DNA of 7,446 bases from Duncaniella sp. (GCA_029052375.1 JAIDJD010000171.1:1-7446); one strand, 5' to 3'. Counted from the stretch's first letter, positions 1 through 7,418 are shown. A program made the numbers and translations. Notes: generated from the sequence alone by a model not told the origin.

Positions 1-1248
1 CGCAACATAGTGCTGACCGGCTGTCGCTTCAACAACGTCACCTCTGGCGGCAACTCGTTCGAGGGCCTCACGAAGAACGTCATCATAGCCATCACCTACA
101 TCAACGGCAAGCTCGTCACCGAGAAGGCCCCCATCTCGCAGACCATGGTGATGAGCGAGATGAAGCGCAACCCGGAGAGCTGGATGCTCGACTTCTCCAA
201 GCGCCCCAAATGGACATACTCGGTGGGCACAGAGCTCGACGCCTTTGTCAACGTCTACAACCGCTACGGCGACCGCAAGGTGCTCGACTATGCAATCTCC
301 TACGTGGACACCCTCGTCAACGAGGACGGCTCCATCAAGACCTACGACCTCAAGCACTACAACCTCGACCAGCTCAAGGACGGCACACTCCTGCTCGCGG
401 CGCTCGACTCGACCGGCAACGAGAAGTACCAGAAGGCTCTCCATATGCTCCACGAGCAGATCAAGGGCCAGCCCCGCACCTCCGAGGGCGGCTTCTGGCA
501 CAAGAAGATCTATCCCCACCAGATGTGGCTCGACGGCCTCTTCATGGGCGAGCCCTTCTCGCTCAAGTATGCCAACCGCTACCTCTCCGGCAAGGAGCAG
601 CAGGAGGCCTACTCTGACATCGCCAACCAGTTCCTCACCGTGGCCAAGCACACCTACGACCCCAAGACCGGCCTCTACCGCCACGCATGGGACGAGAGCA
701 AGGAGCAGTTCTGGTGCGACCCCGTCACCGGCCAGGCTCCCCACGCATGGGCCCGCGCCCAGGGCTGGATCACCATGGCCCTCGTAGAGGTTCTCTCCGA
801 GTTTCCCGAAAACCATCCCGACCGCGCCAAGCTCCTCGAGCTCCTGAAGTCCCTGGCCGACGGCATCGTCAGCGCCCAGGACACCAAGAGCGGATGCTGG
901 TGGCAGGTGCTCGACCAGCCCGGCCGCGAGGGCAACTACCTCGAGGGCACAGCCACAGCCATGTATGTCTACTCGCTCCTCAAGGCCGTGCGCCTCGGCT
1001 ACCTGCCCGAGAGCTACCTCAACGCCGCCCTCACAGGCTGGAACGGAATGCTCAAGCACCTTGTGCGCTTTGACAGCGACGGCACCATCTCGCTGACCAA
1101 CTGCTGTGCCGTGGCCGGCCTCGGCGGCGGCAACAGCCAGAGGCGCAACGGCTCGTTCGAATACTACATCTCAGAGCCCATCCGCGACAACGACGCCAAG
1201 GGCGTAGGCCCCTTCATCAACGCCGCTCTCGAGATAGAGCGTATGTGA
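1..1248 (+). CDS. GH28-like C-terminal tail fused to GH105 unsaturated galacturonyl hydrolase (5' partial)
   Basis: The frame is open from base 1 to the TGA at 1246-1248, so the start lies upstream. Numbering from base 1, residues 1-40 read like the last coils of a GH28 right-handed beta-helix (polygalacturonase type): short strands such as NIVLTGCRFNNV and NVIIAITYINGK. From about residue 50 a complete GH105 (YteR/RhiN-type) alpha/alpha-barrel follows, starting with SEMKRNPESWMLDFSKRPKW, which in stand-alone GH105 proteins lies just after the signal peptide. YPHQMWLDGLFMGEPF contains the presumed catalytic Asp178, equivalent to YteR Asp143. WARAQGWITMALVEVL, NYLEGTATAMYVY and GVGPFINAALEIE are further family blocks. 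GH105 enzymes hydrate and release the unsaturated uronic acid that pectate or rhamnogalacturonan lyases leave at the non-reducing end. Homogalacturonan and rhamnogalacturonan products cannot be told apart here. Any export signal would be upstream. The GH105 call is firm; the GH28 call rests on a short tail. Confidence 0.9.
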   Translation, partial: RNIVLTGCRFNNVTSGGNSFEGLTKNVIIAITYINGKLVTEKAPISQTMVMSEMKRNPESWMLDFSKRPKWTYSVGTELDAFVNVYNRYGDRKVLDYAISYVDTLVNEDGSIKTYDLKHYNLDQLKDGTLLLAALDSTGNEKYQKALHMLHEQIKGQPRTSEGGFWHKKIYPHQMWLDGLFMGEPFSLKYANRYLSGKEQQEAYSDIANQFLTVAKHTYDPKTGLYRHAWDESKEQFWCDPVTGQAPHAWARAQGWITMALVEVLSEFPENHPDRAKLLELLKSLADGIVSAQDTKSGCWWQVLDQPGREGNYLEGTATAMYVYSLLKAVRLGYLPESYLNAALTGWNGMLKHLVRFDSDGTISLTNCCAVAGLGGGNSQRRNGSFEYYISEPIRDNDAKGVGPFINAALEIERM

Positions 1249-1269
1249 CCCCTGCGCCACCTCGGCAGA

Positions 1270-1319
1270 CACAAAAAGCCCCTCTCGGCCTCGCAAGAGA
1301 CCGCGAGGGGCTTTTTGTG
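1270..1319 (+). terminator. Rho-independent terminator, probably bidirectional
   Basis: CACAAAAAGCCCCTC at 1270-1284 pairs perfectly with GAGGGGCTTTTTGTG at 1305-1319. After one T/C mismatch the stem continues with CGG (1286-1288) and CCG (1301-1303), leaving a 12-base loop. The right arm carries a T5 run (1312-1316) and the left arm an A5 run (1273-1277), so it has the form of a terminator on either strand. It starts 21 bases after the GH105 stop and should end that transcript before the GH43 promoter. An alternative shorter hairpin, CCTCGC (1289-1294) with GCGAGG (1303-1308), overlaps the same bases. Confidence 0.88.
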
Positions 1320-1362
1320 AAAAATTATCATTTTTTGTATCGGCGAATCACAAGTTTTTTCG

Positions 1363-1370
1363 TAACTTTG
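1363..1370 (+). promoter_or_regulatory. Bacteroidales-type -7 promoter box for the GH43-CE8-uxaB-uxaA cluster
   Basis: TAACTTTG matches the Bacteroidetes -7 consensus TAnnTTTG exactly. It lies in an AT-rich island (about 1320-1385) between the terminator and the GH43 start, where a promoter is expected. The only upstream TTTG, at 1334-1337, is 25 bases away, longer than the usual spacing of about 20, so the -33 element is weak or absent. Transcription would begin around 1375-1380 and give a leader of about 70 bases. I found no similar box in the three gaps further down the cluster, which favours one transcript. Confidence 0.6.
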
Positions 1371-1386
1371 GCCACCCAATATACCC

Positions 1387-1408
1387 ACGCACGGCCCCGG
1401 CCGTGTGT
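1387..1408 (+). other. GC-rich hairpin in the leader of the GH43 gene
   Basis: ACGCACGG (1387-1394) pairs with CCGTGTGT (1401-1408) over 8 base pairs including one G-U, with the 6-base loop CCCCGG. It would sit close to the 5' end of the transcript predicted from the box at 1363-1370. Its role is unknown: it could protect the 5' end of the mRNA or be a site for a regulator. It could also be chance in GC-rich DNA. Confidence 0.4.
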
Positions 1409-1448
1409 AGAGACCAAACAACATTGCAAAAACCTTAAATTAGACCAG

Positions 1449-3137
1449 ATGAAGCTTAACCTCCGTCTTTCTCTTCTGTCCCTCGCAGCCGGCGCTCTCT
1501 GCGCTCCGGCCTTTGCCGACACTCTCTCTGAGGTGTGGGTTCCCGACCTCGGCAACGGCCAGTATATGAACCCCATCATAGACGCAGACTACTCAGACCC
1601 CGACGTTGTGCGCGTAGGCGACGACTACTACATGACAGCATCAAGCTTCTGCGACATCCCCGGTCTGCCCATCCTCCACTCCAAAGACCTCGTCAACTGG
1701 ACCCTCATAGGCCACGCCATAGCCGAGATGCCCGAGTATGCACAGAGCGGCAAGGACCCCAACCACGGCAACGCCGTATGGGCTCCCGCCATCCGCTACC
1801 ACAACGGCGAGTTCTACATCTACTACGGCGACCCCGACCTCGGCATCTTCATGACCAAGACCAAGAATCCCGCCGGCCCCTGGGAGCCCCTCGTATGGGT
1901 ACACAAGGCCAAGGGCATCATCGACACCTGCCCCTTCTGGGACGAGGACGGCCGCGCCTACATAGCCCACGGATACGCAGGCTCGCGCGCCGGCAACAAG
2001 AGCATCCTCGGCATGATAGAGATGACCCCCGACGGCACCAAGACCATCGGCCAGGACCGAATGATATATGACGGACACCGCGAGAACCCCACCATCGAGG
2101 GCGCCAAGATGTACAAGCGCGACGGATGGTACTGGATATTCTCTCCCTCGGGAGGCGTGGCCACCGGATGGCAGGAAGTGATGCGCTCGCGCAGCCCCTG
2201 GGGCCCCTATGAGAACCGCAACGTGATGGAACAGGGCTCGACCGACATCAACGGCCCCCACCAGGGAGCGTGGGTCGACACCCCCGACGGCAAGGAAGAC
2301 TGGTTCATCCACTTCCAGGACAAGGGCCCCTACGGACGCGTCGTACACCTCGAGCCCATGAAGTGGAACGAGGACGGATTCCCCGTGATAGGCGTCGACA
2401 AGGATGGCGACGGCCGCGGCGAGCCTGTAAGGAAATACCGCAAGCCCAACGTGGGCAAGACATACGCCAAGGCCACACCCGCCGAGAGCGACGAGTTTGA
2501 AGGCACCGAGCTCGGCAAGCAGTGGCAGTGGAAGGGCAACCCCTCGGCCCTCTGGTACTTCAACGACGCCAAGGCCGGCCAGCTGCGCCTCTTCTCGACC
2601 AACACCCCCGGAGCCGAGCGCATCTACGATATGCCCAACCTCCTGCTCCAGAAATTCCCCGCGCCCAACTTCACCGCCACAGCCAAGGTATCCTTCTGTC
2701 CCCGCGTCAACAACGGCAAGGTGCAGGCTGGCGAGACCGCAGGCCTCTGCGTGATGGGCTACAACTACGAGGCCATCGCCTTCGAGAGCCGCAAGGACGG
2801 CATCTATCTCGTTGACCTCCACGCCGAAAAAGCCAACAAGGGCGGCAAGGAAGTGCGCGGCGAGGAGATCAAGCTCGACCAGACCGACAACGTATATCTC
2901 CGCGTCAAGATAGAGCGCACAGGCGTCAAGAAGCCGATGCAGAAGGGCGACTACAAGTGCGAGGCCACATTCTACTACAGCCTCGACGGCAAGGACTTCA
3001 AGCCCTTCGGCTCCAAGCTCAAGGTGACCGAAGGCCACTGGATCGGCGCCAAGGTGGGCCTCTTCTGTTCGCGTCCCTGGACCAGCAACGACTCAGGCTG
3101 GATGGACGTGGACTGGTTCCGCATCACCAAGAAGTAA
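1449..3137 (+). CDS. Secreted GH43 glycosidase (arabinofuranosidase/beta-xylosidase type) with C-terminal beta-sandwich
   Basis: This is a 562-residue protein. The frame is open further upstream to 1245, but that extension would cross the terminator and promoter. The ATG at 1449 begins a clear signal peptide (residues 1-23, KLNLRLSLLSLAAG core, cut after AFA) and follows an A-rich leader (AAAAACCTTAAATTAG). No lipobox is seen, so a periplasmic enzyme is likely. Residues 40-330 form the GH43 five-bladed propeller: Asp50 in YSDPDVVRVGDDYYM (general base), Asp159 in GIIDTCPFWDEDG (pKa modulator) and Glu217 in NPTIEGAKMYK (general acid). Residues 345-562 (DEFEGTELGKQWQW to DVDWFRIT) look like the concanavalin-A-like domain often attached to GH43 enzymes. 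HGYAGSRAGNKSIL resembles subfamily 12 members as I remember them. In a pectin locus the likely substrate is arabinose or xylose side chains; the exact linkage cannot be read from sequence. Confidence 0.92.
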   Translation: MKLNLRLSLLSLAAGALCAPAFADTLSEVWVPDLGNGQYMNPIIDADYSDPDVVRVGDDYYMTASSFCDIPGLPILHSKDLVNWTLIGHAIAEMPEYAQSGKDPNHGNAVWAPAIRYHNGEFYIYYGDPDLGIFMTKTKNPAGPWEPLVWVHKAKGIIDTCPFWDEDGRAYIAHGYAGSRAGNKSILGMIEMTPDGTKTIGQDRMIYDGHRENPTIEGAKMYKRDGWYWIFSPSGGVATGWQEVMRSRSPWGPYENRNVMEQGSTDINGPHQGAWVDTPDGKEDWFIHFQDKGPYGRVVHLEPMKWNEDGFPVIGVDKDGDGRGEPVRKYRKPNVGKTYAKATPAESDEFEGTELGKQWQWKGNPSALWYFNDAKAGQLRLFSTNTPGAERIYDMPNLLLQKFPAPNFTATAKVSFCPRVNNGKVQAGETAGLCVMGYNYEAIAFESRKDGIYLVDLHAEKANKGGKEVRGEEIKLDQTDNVYLRVKIERTGVKKPMQKGDYKCEATFYYSLDGKDFKPFGSKLKVTEGHWIGAKVGLFCSRPWTSNDSGWMDVDWFRITKK

Positions 3138-3177
3138 ACGTCTCTCTCTCAGAAGCATATAACAGGATTATAAAGCA

Positions 3178-4152
3178 ATGAGAAACAAAGCACTGACACT
3201 GATGGCCATACTCCTGGGGGTATTGCTTGCCCCCGCGGGGCTGGCCGCCGCAGACTACAAGACAGACATCTACGTCAACCGCAACGGCAAGGCCGACTAC
3301 CGCACCATCACCGAGGCCATCGAGGGCATCCGCGCCTACATGGACTACACCGCGACGGTACACATAGCCCCGGGCACCTACTGCGAGAAGATTGTCATAC
3401 CCTCGTGGCTCACCAACGTGGTGTTCGAGGGCGAGGACGCCGAGAAGACCGTCATCACCAACAACGACCATGCCAAGATAATGGACATGGGCACCTTCCG
3501 CACCTACACCGTGCGCATCGACGGCTCGAACATCACCCTGCGCAACCTCACCATAGAGAACAACGCGCCCCGCATGGGCCAGGCCGTGTCGCTGCACACC
3601 GAGGGCGACTGTCTCAAGTTCGAGAACTGCCGCCTGCTGGGCAACCAGGACACCATCTTCACAGGTGGCCTCCGCACCCGCCTCTACTTCAGCCAATGCT
3701 ACATAGAGGGCACCACCGACTATATCTTCGGCCCCGCCACTGCATACTTCAAGGACTGCCAGCTCCACTGCAAGAGCAACAGCTACATCACAGCGGCCTC
3801 TACGCCCAAGGATGTCAACGTCGGCTATGTCTTTGACGGATGCAAGATTACGGCAGCCGAGGGCGTAGACCGCGTCTTTCTCGGACGCCCCTGGAGGCCC
3901 TATGCCTTCACCATGTGGATCAACTGCGAGATGGGCTCGTTCATAGCCGCACCCGGCTGGAACAACTGGCGCAACCCCGAGAACGAGAAGACCGCACGCT
4001 ACGGCCAGTATGGCTGTACCGGACCCGGCGCAGACACCACAGGCCGCGTGTCCTGGGCCCGGAATCTCGACAAGGCCAGCGCGGCCGAATACACAGACCT
4101 GGCCAAGGTCTTCACCCTCACCTCCACCTGGAATCCCCTCGCAGGCAACTGA
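3178..4152 (+). CDS. Secreted pectin methylesterase (CE8 family)
   Basis: This is a 324-residue pectinesterase that removes methyl esters from homogalacturonan, releasing methanol and exposing galacturonate for lyases and polygalacturonases. A signal peptide (residues 1-25, hydrophobic LTLMAILLGVLLAPAGLA, cut near AAA/D) without a lipobox cysteine points to the periplasm. The CE8 beta-helix carries all expected active-site residues: Gln135 in GQAVSL, Gln157 and the general acid Asp158 in LLGNQDTIF, the nucleophile Asp181 in DYIFG, and Arg237/Trp239 in LGRPWRP, matching Dickeya PemA Q177, D178, D199, R267 and W269. The length is usual for a single-domain bacterial enzyme. It starts 40 bases after GH43 with no promoter box between, so the two are probably co-transcribed. 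The start is set by the signal peptide and the A-rich TATAAAGCA just upstream. Confidence 0.95.
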   Translation: MRNKALTLMAILLGVLLAPAGLAAADYKTDIYVNRNGKADYRTITEAIEGIRAYMDYTATVHIAPGTYCEKIVIPSWLTNVVFEGEDAEKTVITNNDHAKIMDMGTFRTYTVRIDGSNITLRNLTIENNAPRMGQAVSLHTEGDCLKFENCRLLGNQDTIFTGGLRTRLYFSQCYIEGTTDYIFGPATAYFKDCQLHCKSNSYITAASTPKDVNVGYVFDGCKITAAEGVDRVFLGRPWRPYAFTMWINCEMGSFIAAPGWNNWRNPENEKTARYGQYGCTGPGADTTGRVSWARNLDKASAAEYTDLAKVFTLTSTWNPLAGN

Positions 4153-4243
4153 CACTCTCCCGCCACGCCACGGCGCGCACACTCTCTCCCCGACACATAA
4201 AAACAAACAGAAACTATTCACCATACCTATCTATCAACAACCG

Positions 4244-5731
4244 ATGAAAGCATTAAACAAACTCACTGCCCCCAAGGCAGCCGCACCCGAAAGGATCATC
4301 CAATTCGGCGAAGGTAACTTCCTCCGCGCATTCGTTGACTGGATTATCAAGAACATGAACGACAAGACCGACTTCAACTCGTCGGTAGTCGTAGTGCAGG
4401 GCACCCCTGACGCCTTCGTGATGCAGCTCCTCGAGGGCCAGGACTGCCTCTACCACGTCAATCTCCAGGGCCGTCTCGACGGTGAGATCATCAATTCATA
4501 CACCCGCGTCGACGTCATCTCGCGCGGCATCAGCCCCTTCACCCAGACCGATGCCTTCCTTGCCCTCGCAGACCAGCCCGAGATGCGCTTCGTCATCTCC
4601 AACACCACCGAGGCCGGCATCTGCTTCGACCCCGCCTGCAAGCTCGCAGACCGTCCCGCATCCTCCTATCCCGGCAAGCTCACCCAGCTCCTCTACCGCC
4701 GCTTCAAGACCTTCAACGGCGCCGCAGACAAGGGCTTCATCATCATGCCCTGCGAGCTCATATTCGAGAACGGCCACCACCTCAAGGAGTGCATCATCAA
4801 CTACATCGACCTCTGGAAGGAAGAGCTCGGCGAGGACTACGCCTCATTCAAGGAGTGGTTCCTCACCTACAACTATGTATGCTCCACACTGGTAGACCGC
4901 ATCGTCCCCGGATTCCCCCGCAAGGAGATAGCCCAGATACAGGAGAAGCTCAACTACAAGGACAACATCGTCGTACAGGGCGAGGCCTTCCACCTCTGGG
5001 TCATCGAGCACGCCTCCAACATGACCCTCGAGCAGCTCAAGGCCGAGTTCCCCGCCGAGAAGGCAGGCCTCCAGGTGCTCATCACCGAGTCTGAGGCTCC
5101 CTACCACGAGCGCAAGGTGACCCTCCTCAACGGCCCCCACACCGTGCTCTCGCCCGTAGCCTTCCTCAGCGGCGTCAACATCGTGCGCGACGCCTGCAAC
5201 CATCCCGTCATCGGCAAGTACATCCACAAGGTGCAGTTCGAGGAGCTCATGGAGACCCTCAACCTCCCCATGGACGAGCTCAGGAAGTTCGCCTCGGACG
5301 TTCTCGAGCGCTTCAACAACCCCTACGTCGACCATCAGGTTACCTCCATCATGCTCAACTCCTTCCCCAAGTACCAGACCCGCGACCTGCCCGGCCTCAA
5401 GACCTATCTCGAGCGCAAGGGCGAGCTCCCCAAGGGCCTCGTGCTCGGCCTGGCCGCGCTCATCACCTACTACAAGGGCGGCAAGCGTGAGGACGGCACC
5501 GAAATCGTGCCCAACGACGACGCAAGGATCATGGACCTCCTCAAGGAGCTCTGGGCCACAGGCGACACCCGCAAGGTGGCAGAGGGCGTTCTCGCAGCCA
5601 AGGACCTCATCTGGGGCACCCACGGCGACCTCAACGAAATCCCCGGCCTCACCGACCTCGTCACCTTCTACCTGGACGAAATCCAGAAGAAGGGTATGCT
5701 CGAGACCGTCAAGGAAGTGGTAGAGGCCTGA
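4244..5731 (+). CDS. uxaB: Tagaturonate reductase (altronate oxidoreductase)
   Basis: This 495-residue cytoplasmic enzyme, close to E. coli UxaB in length, reduces D-tagaturonate to D-altronate with NADH in galacturonate catabolism. It belongs to the long-chain mannitol dehydrogenase family. The N-terminal Rossmann part begins with IIQFGEGNFLRAF (about residues 18-30), characteristic of UxaB. The catalytic set of the family, K-x4-N-x2-H, is intact in ERKVTLLNGPHTVLSP (Lys291, Asn296, His299). The frame stays open upstream to 4010, but that part lies inside the CE8 gene in another frame and reads as low-complexity Pro/Thr/Ser; the ATG at 4244, after an A-rich leader, gives the normal UxaB N-terminus. 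Fructuronate reductase (UxuB) is a relative, but the motif and the adjacent uxaA favour UxaB. The gap to CE8 is 91 bases with no visible terminator or promoter box. Confidence 0.95.
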   Translation: MKALNKLTAPKAAAPERIIQFGEGNFLRAFVDWIIKNMNDKTDFNSSVVVVQGTPDAFVMQLLEGQDCLYHVNLQGRLDGEIINSYTRVDVISRGISPFTQTDAFLALADQPEMRFVISNTTEAGICFDPACKLADRPASSYPGKLTQLLYRRFKTFNGAADKGFIIMPCELIFENGHHLKECIINYIDLWKEELGEDYASFKEWFLTYNYVCSTLVDRIVPGFPRKEIAQIQEKLNYKDNIVVQGEAFHLWVIEHASNMTLEQLKAEFPAEKAGLQVLITESEAPYHERKVTLLNGPHTVLSPVAFLSGVNIVRDACNHPVIGKYIHKVQFEELMETLNLPMDELRKFASDVLERFNNPYVDHQVTSIMLNSFPKYQTRDLPGLKTYLERKGELPKGLVLGLAALITYYKGGKREDGTEIVPNDDARIMDLLKELWATGDTRKVAEGVLAAKDLIWGTHGDLNEIPGLTDLVTFYLDEIQKKGMLETVKEVVEA

Positions 5732-5774
5732 AGTCCTTCTCTCTCAACTCTCTAACAGACCAAAACCCCTCTTA

Positions 5775-7292
5775 ATGAAGGATTTTATCAAAATCAATCC
5801 CGCCGACAACGTCGCAGTGGCCATCAACCCCCTCGCCGAGGGCACGACGGTCACCGTCGACGGCGCCGGTGACGTAAAGCTTGTGTCCGACATCCCCGCC
5901 GGACACAAGTTTGCCCTGAAAGACCTCGCCGAGGGCGAGAACGTCATCAAGTACGGCTTCCCCATAGGCCACACCCGCCATGCCGTTGCCCGCGGAGCAT
6001 TCCTCGACCACAACGACATCAAGACCAACCTCGAGGGACAGCTCGACTACTCTGACATCACCATCGACAACCCCTCGCCCGCGGCTCCCGGCTCGGGCCT
6101 CGGCTCTGCCGCCGAAGCCACATTCCAGGGCTACGAGCGCGCCGACGGCCAGGTGGGCATCCGCAACGAGCTGTGGGTGATACCCACCGTGGGATGTGTC
6201 AACGGCATCGTCAAGCAGATTGTAGACCGCGTCAACGCCGAGACAGGCGCCGAAGGCGTGGACGGCATCTTCGGATTCCCCCACAACTACGGATGCTCTC
6301 AGCTCGGAGACGACCACGAGAACACCAAGAAGATTCTCCGCGACATGGTCCGCCACCCCAACGCCGGCGGCATCCTCGTCGTAGGCCTCGGCTGCGAGAA
6401 CAACCAGCCCAAGGTGTTCGAGGAGTTCTGCGGCGACTACGACCGCGACCGTGTCAAGTTCATGGTCTGCCAGGAGGTGGAAGGCAACGAGGTGGAGCAT
6501 GGCGTCAAGCTCCTCACCGAGCTCTATCTCAAGGCCCGCGAGAATGTCCGCACCACCCAGCCCGCCTCCAAGCTGCGCATCGGCCTCAAGTGCGGCGGGT
6601 CTGACGGATTCTCCGGCATCACCGCCAACCCCCTGCTCGGCGAGTTCTCCGACTGGCTCTGCGAGGTTGAGGGCGGCACCACCGTGCTGACCGAGGTGCC
6701 CGAGATGTTCGGCGCCGAGACCATCCTGATGAGGCGCTGTGCAGACAACGGCCTGCTCGGCTCTACCGTCTCGCTCATCAACAACTTCAAGGAGTACTTC
6801 CTCAGCCACGGCGAGCCCGTCGGCGAGAACCCCTCGCCCGGCAACAAGGCCGGCGGCATCTCGACCCTCGAGGAGAAGGCCCTCGGCTGCACCCAGAAGT
6901 CTGGCAAGAGTCCAGTCTTCGGCGTTCTCGAGTATGGCGAGCGCATCCACAACCACGGCCTCAACCTGCTCTCGGCCCCCGGCAACGACCTCGTGGCCTC
7001 GACAGCCCTTGCCGCCGCCGGATGCCAGATGGTGCTCTTCACCACAGGCCGCGGCACACCCTTCGGCACATTCGTGCCCACGATGAAGGTGTCTACCAAC
7101 TCTGGCCTGGCCCAGCGCAAGCCCACATGGATCGACTTCAACGCCGGCGTCCTCGTCGAAGACCAGGAGATGGCCGCGGTCGCATCCGAATTTGCCGCCT
7201 ACGTGCTCCGTGTGGCCAGCGGCGAGCAGGTCAACTCTGAGAAGGCCGGCATCCACGAGATAGCCATTTTCAAGAACGGCGTCACACTCTGA
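5775..7292 (+). CDS. uxaA: Altronate dehydratase (altronate hydrolase)
   Basis: This 505-residue cytoplasmic enzyme dehydrates D-altronate to 2-keto-3-deoxygluconate, the step after UxaB. It is metal dependent, iron in known members. An N-terminal SAF-like domain (about residues 10-85) includes DIPAGHKFALKDL and VIKYGFPIGHTRHAV, with conserved His44 and His66. A Pro/Ala/Gly/Ser-rich linker (about 98-115) leads to the large UxaA/GarD domain, opening with GYERADGQVGIRNELWVIPT and carrying NYGCSQLGDDHENT, GLGCENNQ, GLKCGGSDGFSGITANP and GRGTPFGTFVPTMKV. Both halves are fused as in E. coli UxaA (495 residues). The related GarD (galactarate dehydratase) is the alternative, but adjacency to uxaB supports altronate. 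It starts 43 bases after uxaB, with an A-rich leader and no SD, and is the last complete gene of the cluster. Confidence 0.95.
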   Translation: MKDFIKINPADNVAVAINPLAEGTTVTVDGAGDVKLVSDIPAGHKFALKDLAEGENVIKYGFPIGHTRHAVARGAFLDHNDIKTNLEGQLDYSDITIDNPSPAAPGSGLGSAAEATFQGYERADGQVGIRNELWVIPTVGCVNGIVKQIVDRVNAETGAEGVDGIFGFPHNYGCSQLGDDHENTKKILRDMVRHPNAGGILVVGLGCENNQPKVFEEFCGDYDRDRVKFMVCQEVEGNEVEHGVKLLTELYLKARENVRTTQPASKLRIGLKCGGSDGFSGITANPLLGEFSDWLCEVEGGTTVLTEVPEMFGAETILMRRCADNGLLGSTVSLINNFKEYFLSHGEPVGENPSPGNKAGGISTLEEKALGCTQKSGKSPVFGVLEYGERIHNHGLNLLSAPGNDLVASTALAAAGCQMVLFTTGRGTPFGTFVPTMKVSTNSGLAQRKPTWIDFNAGVLVEDQEMAAVASEFAAYVLRVASGEQVNSEKAGIHEIAIFKNGVTL

Positions 7293-7302
7293 CAAACTTT
7301 TT

Positions 7303-7343
7303 GGCCCTCCGGGACGTTAAGACTTAAAGAGTCCCGGCCGGCC
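7303..7343 (+). other. Stem-loop just after uxaA
   Basis: CCGGGAC (7309-7315) pairs with GTCCCGG (7331-7337) around a 15-base loop. GGCC (7303-7306) and GGCC (7340-7343) extend the stem beyond a 2x2 mismatch. The loop contains the small palindrome TTAAG-A-CTTAA (7317-7327). It starts 11 bases after the uxaA stop. The T5 run lies before the stem (7298-7302), not after it, so it is not a standard intrinsic terminator on the + strand, though it may protect the 3' end of the mRNA or assist termination. Confidence 0.5.
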
Positions 7344-7348
7344 CCCTG

Positions 7349-7378
7349 AGTCTACAGCTTGGAAGTCTAAGGCTTGGA
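7349..7378. repeat. Imperfect 15-bp tandem direct repeat, two copies
   Basis: AGTCTACAGCTTGGA (7349-7363) is followed immediately by AGTCTAAGGCTTGGA (7364-7378), identical at 13 of 15 positions. The last 11 bases of the second copy (7368-7378) are also in the left arm of the following long hairpin. Two adjacent copies could be a regulator-binding site on one face of the DNA or a slipped duplication; the sequence does not decide. Confidence 0.6.
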
Positions 7379-7418
7379 GCCCGCGGACATACGTCACACC
7401 GCGGGTTCCACGGCCTTA
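7368..7418 (+). other. Long stem-loop upstream of the possible next gene
   Basis: TGGAGCCCGCGG (7375-7386) pairs with CCGCGGGTTCCA (7399-7410) over 12 base pairs with one G-U and a 12-base loop. After a 1x2 internal loop the stem continues for 6 more pairs, TAAGGC (7368-7373) with GCCTTA (7413-7418). No T run follows on either strand, so it is not a textbook terminator. It ends 16 bases before the ATG at 7435, where it could act as a leader element controlling that gene, or form the processed 3' end of the uxaBA transcript. Confidence 0.55.

Noticed and set aside
1245..1448. In-frame upstream extension of the GH43 gene to a GTG at 1245
   Set aside because: It would read through the terminator and promoter region and put 68 residues ahead of a clear signal peptide. 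The ATG at 1449 is the sensible start.
1641..3038. Long minus-strand open frame inside the GH43 gene, with similar ones at 3124-4224 and 4844-5623
   Set aside because: All are in the frame codon-aligned with the sense gene and share the same biased composition. They are a by-product of codon use, not overlapping genes.
4010..4243. In-frame upstream extension of uxaB overlapping the end of the CE8 gene
   Set aside because: It reads as Pro/Ser/Thr-rich shadow sequence of CE8, and UxaB proteins normally begin shortly before the IIQFGEGNFLRAF motif, as from 4244.
5772..7295. A 507-codon open frame on the minus strand covering all of uxaA
   Set aside because: It is codon-aligned with uxaA, so its stops would need TTA, CTA or TCA codons on the sense strand, which this C-ending codon use avoids. 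The translation is low-complexity Val/Ala/Gly/Leu with no recognisable domain.
7303..7418. Stem-loops after uxaA as a standard intrinsic terminator
   Set aside because: No T run follows either stem on either strand; the T5 run at 7298-7302 lies before the first stem. They are kept as structures of unknown role.
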